Of a stretch of DNA of 64,000 nucleotides, positions 61,616 to 64,000 are shown in pieces. The notes below the pieces were generated by a model, which made no database searches, had not been told where the DNA came from, and was given only the letters and a program-made list of their open reading frames with translations. Every line of letters begins with the position of its first letter. The stretch's first letter is position 1. Position numbers and translations under genes: made by a program. This DNA comes from Arthrobacter sp. PGP41 (GTDB lineage Bacteria; Actinomycetota; Actinomycetes; Actinomycetales; Micrococcaceae): NCBI RefSeq assembly GCF_002953935.1, contig NZ_CP026514.1, forward strand, positions 2,108,001 through 2,172,000, in the 5' to 3' direction.

Positions 61616-62842
61616 ATGACATCTCACACCCTCAACGAACTTCTCGCTGAAGGTGTCCGCGGGCGGTACATTCTGGTTCGAAGTGACCTGAATGTGCCGC
61701 TCGACGGCTCTACAGTCACTGACGACGGCCGCATCAAGGCCTCCCTGCCAGTGCTGTCAAAGCTCACGGACGCCGGTGCCCGCGTGCTGGTAACAGCCCA
61801 CCTCGGACGCCCCAAGGGCGCACCTGAGGAAAAGTACTCCCTTCGGCCCGCAGTAGCCCGCCTGGCTGAGCTGGCCGGGTTCAAGGCCACCCTTGCCGCC
61901 GACATTGTCGGCAGTGCCGCCAAGGAAGCAGCAGCATCCCTGCAGGACGGCGAAGTGCTCGTCCTGGAGAACGTGCGCTTCGATGCCCGCGAAACCAGCA
62001 AGGACGACGCCGAGCGCGGCGCCTTCGCGGATGAACTGGTCGCCCTGACGGGCGGCAACGGCGCCTACGTGGACGATGCCTTCGGAGCGGTCCACCGCAA
62101 GCACGCCAGTGTTTACGACGTCGCCACCCGCCTTCCGTCCTACCTTGGCGACCTCGTGCACACCGAGGTGGAGGTCCTGCGCAAGCTGACGGCGGACACC
62201 CAGCGCCCCTATGTGGTGGTCCTCGGCGGCTCCAAGGTCTCCGACAAGCTGGCAGTCATCGACAACCTGCTGGGCAAGGCCGACACCATCCTGGTGGGCG
62301 GCGGGATGCTGTTCACCTTCCTCGCCGCGGCCGGGCACAAGGTCGCCTCCAGCCTGCTCGAGGAAGACCAGATCCCGGTGGTCCAGGACTACCTCAAGCG
62401 CGCTGCCGGTGCCGGCACTGAATTCGTGGTGCCCACGGACGTCGTGGTGGCGGAGAAGTTCGCTGCCGATGCCGCACACGAGACCGTCCCTGCGGACAAC
62501 ATCGAAGGCAGCAGCTTCGGGGCCCAGGGCATCGGCCTGGACATCGGGCCGGAGTCCGCGGCAGCATTCGCCGAGCGGATCAAGGGTGCAAAGACGGTCT
62601 TCTGGAACGGTCCGATGGGGGTCTTTGAATTCGAAGCCTTCTCCGCCGGGACACGCGCCATCGCACAGGCCCTGACCGAGACCGAAGCGTTCACCGTGGT
62701 GGGCGGCGGGGACTCTGCTGCGGCCGTACGCACGCTTGGCTTCGCTGACGACCAGTTCGGACACATCTCCACTGGTGGAGGCGCAAGCCTGGAATACCTC
62801 GAAGGCAAGGAACTCCCGGGACTCAGCGTCCTCGACCGCTAA
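61616..62842 (+). CDS. pgk: Phosphoglycerate kinase
   Basis: A 408-residue kinase that makes ATP from 1,3-bisphosphoglycerate. The opening [39 protein letters not shown] and [14 protein letters not shown], then [13 protein letters not shown] and [10 protein letters not shown] are family signatures in order. The start ATG 61616 lies 10 bases after gap. It can be translated from the gap transcript or from its own leaderless transcript. A strong hairpin separates it from tpiA. Confidence 0.98.
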   Translation: MTSHTLNELLAEGVRGRYILVRSDLNVPLDGSTVTDDGRIKASLPVLSKLTDAGARVLVTAHLGRPKGAPEEKYSLRPAVARLAELAGFKATLAADIVGSAAKEAAASLQDGEVLVLENVRFDARETSKDDAERGAFADELVALTGGNGAYVDDAFGAVHRKHASVYDVATRLPSYLGDLVHTEVEVLRKLTADTQRPYVVVLGGSKVSDKLAVIDNLLGKADTILVGGGMLFTFLAAAGHKVASSLLEEDQIPVVQDYLKRAAGAGTEFVVPTDVVVAEKFAADAAHETVPADNIEGSSFGAQGIGLDIGPESAAAFAERIKGAKTVFWNGPMGVFEFEAFSAGTRAIAQALTETEAFTVVGGGDSAAAVRTLGFADDQFGHISTGGGASLEYLEGKELPGLSVLDR

Positions 62843-62881
62843 CGCCTTTCCGGCAGCAGTACCTGACCCTTCAAGTCCCTC

Positions 62882-62917
62882 CGGCCGGCAGGTTGCCCCG
62901 CGGCAACCTGCCGGCCG
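62882..62917 (+). terminator. 16-bp hairpin between pgk and tpiA
   Basis: CGGCCGGCAGGTTGCC and its exact complement around loop CCGC, about 40 bases after pgk. A T-run (ACTTTTTTG) begins about 14 bases later, right before the tpiA ribosome site. It may be a partial terminator or a processing/stability element. Confidence 0.6.
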
Positions 62918-62948
62918 TACACATATCAAGAACTTTTTTGGAGAATAC

Positions 62949-63764
62949 GTGACTACGTCAACGAACGGCGCTTTCGACCGCAAGCCCTTCATCGCGGGCA
63001 ACTGGAAAATGAATATGGACCACGTGCAGGGCATCACCCTCCTGCAGAAGCTCGCATGGACCCTCTCGGACGCCAAGCACGACTACAGCCGGGTTGAAGT
63101 TGCTGTTTTTCCCCCCTTCACGGATCTCCGTGGCGTCCAGACCCTAGTCCAGGGCGACGACCTGGACATTGCCTACGGCGGACAGGACCTCTCCCAGTTC
63201 GACTCGGGAGCGTACACCGGTGACATCTCGGGCCAGTTCCTCAACAAGCTGGGCTGCAAGTACGTCCTGGTGGGCCACAGTGAGCGCCGCACCATCCACA
63301 ACGAATCCGACGACGTCCTCAACGCCAAGGTCAAGGCAGCCTTCAAGCACGCCATCACGCCCGTGCTCTGCGTCGGTGAAGGCCTCGAGATCCGCCAGGC
63401 CGGTACCCACGTCAGCCACACCCTGGCGCAGCTTCGGGCCGGCGTGGACGGACTTAGCGGCGAACAGGCGGCCGAACTGGTCGTCGCCTACGAACCTGTG
63501 TGGGCTATCGGTACCGGCGAAGTAGCCGGACCTGAAGACGCGCAGGAGATGTGCGCCGCCATCCGCGCTGAGCTCGAGACGCTGTTCGGCGCCGATGTTG
63601 CAGCCAGGACACGGCTCCTTTACGGCGGTTCGGTGAAGGCCAACAATGCCGCCGCAATCCTCAAGGAACGCGACGTGGACGGCCTGCTGGTCGGCGGGGC
63701 AAGCTTGGATCCTGCCGAGTTTGCTAATATTGTCAGGTTCGAGAGTCACTTGGTGACGGACTAG
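62949..63764 (+). CDS. tpiA: Triosephosphate isomerase
   Basis: A 271-residue isomerase of dihydroxyacetone phosphate and glyceraldehyde-3-phosphate. Catalytic Lys is in [11 protein letters not shown] near residue 19, His in [10 protein letters not shown] near residue 105, and Glu in [12 protein letters not shown] near residue 178; [11 protein letters not shown] binds phosphate. GTG 62949 is used because GGAG lies 5 bases before it; the frame is open upstream through the hairpin. Confidence 0.97.
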   Translation: MTTSTNGAFDRKPFIAGNWKMNMDHVQGITLLQKLAWTLSDAKHDYSRVEVAVFPPFTDLRGVQTLVQGDDLDIAYGGQDLSQFDSGAYTGDISGQFLNKLGCKYVLVGHSERRTIHNESDDVLNAKVKAAFKHAITPVLCVGEGLEIRQAGTHVSHTLAQLRAGVDGLSGEQAAELVVAYEPVWAIGTGEVAGPEDAQEMCAAIRAELETLFGADVAARTRLLYGGSVKANNAAAILKERDVDGLLVGGASLDPAEFANIVRFESHLVTD

Positions 63765-63810
63765 TCCGTCCGCTCAACTCCCGCAATCCCCAACTTCCCG
63801 AAAGGCCGTC

Positions 63811-64000
63811 GTGGACGTTCTTCATGTCATTCTGCAGATCCTCCTGGGCATCACCAGCCTCCTGCTGACGCTGCTCATCCTCCTCCACAAGGGCAGGGGC
63901 GGCGGGATGTCGGACATGTTCGGAGGCGGCATGAGCTCAGGCCTCAGCTCGTCGGGTGTCGCCGAACGCAACCTGAACAGGTTCACGGTGGTGCTTGGGG
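63811..64000 (+). CDS. secG: Protein translocase subunit SecG, 3' end outside window
   Basis: The visible 63 residues begin MDVLHVILQILLGITSLLLT (GTG start) and LLILLHKGRGGG, then MSDMFGGGMSS and SSGVAERNLNRFTVVL. This matches SecG: membrane helix, HKGRGGG loop, and RNLNR before a second helix that lies beyond the edge. SecG helps SecYE and SecA to export proteins. GAAAGG lies about 5 bases before GTG 63811. tpiA-secG order is common in actinobacteria. Confidence 0.93.
   Translation, partial: MDVLHVILQILLGITSLLLTLLILLHKGRGGGMSDMFGGGMSSGLSSSGVAERNLNRFTVVLG

Overview
The window is high-GC DNA carrying gene sets typical of Actinobacteria (whiA, a coaE-grpB fusion, a Ski2-like helicase of the DUF3516 type, an Eis-type acetyltransferase, a DUF222/HNH endonuclease). 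Gene content and the order uvrB ... uvrA ... uvrC-rapZ-yvcK-whiA-sodA-gap-pgk-tpiA-secG point to the Micrococcaceae, most likely Arthrobacter or Pseudarthrobacter. The genus is inferred from content and style, not from a marker gene. I saw no tRNA, rRNA, CRISPR array, prophage or complete insertion sequence.

Layout. 1-6181: an ABC sugar-type importer cassette, tightly overlapped: end of a PQQ-type beta-propeller protein, two permeases, a lipoprotein binding protein, an ATPase and a HAD phosphatase. 6300-13300: an accessory stretch of small metabolic genes (GNAT, SMP-30 lactonase, aldo/keto reductase, two RibD_C reductases, RidA, cyclodeaminase-like) mixed with decayed genes: an XRE/MmyB regulator, a possible SRPBCC fragment, a squalene-cyclase-like fragment and a histidine phosphatase fragment. 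13323-16724: a MoxR-type AAA ATPase followed by a von Willebrand A protein. 16830-25722: a stand-alone 5'-3' exonuclease, two membrane proteins behind a twin 15-bp repeat, HrpB helicase, a LigD-type polymerase domain, a Sua5/YciO protein, and small enzymes. 25869-30069: phosphate transporter, RibD_C protein, HNH protein, thioesterase. 30089-44045: polA, Eis-like acetyltransferase, rpsA, YigZ, coaE-grpB, uvrB, a manganese-type riboswitch with a TerC transporter, and an MFS exporter. 44031-50050: peptidase-like hydrolase, GNAT, Ski2-like helicase, trans-aconitate methyltransferase, a broken ABC exporter and its surviving GntR regulator. 50097-64000: uvrA, two lipid/phosphatase genes, uvrC, rapZ-yvcK-whiA, sodA, and the glycolytic run gap-pgk-tpiA followed by secG.

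How it fits together. The second half is a core block for nucleotide excision repair (uvrA, uvrB, uvrC, polA), translation (rpsA) and lower glycolysis. The first half is more variable and shows repeated gene decay. A recurring regulatory feature is a TANNNT hexamer placed 6 or 7 bases before the start codon of 15 genes. This is the known signature of leaderless actinobacterial transcripts, and it was used here to choose several start codons.

No clearly new defence or biosynthetic system was found. The best leads are the phosphatase-ABC cassette, the twin 15-bp repeat upstream of the membrane-protein pair, the MoxR-VWA pair, the structured gap leader, and the orphaned GntR regulator beside its broken exporter.
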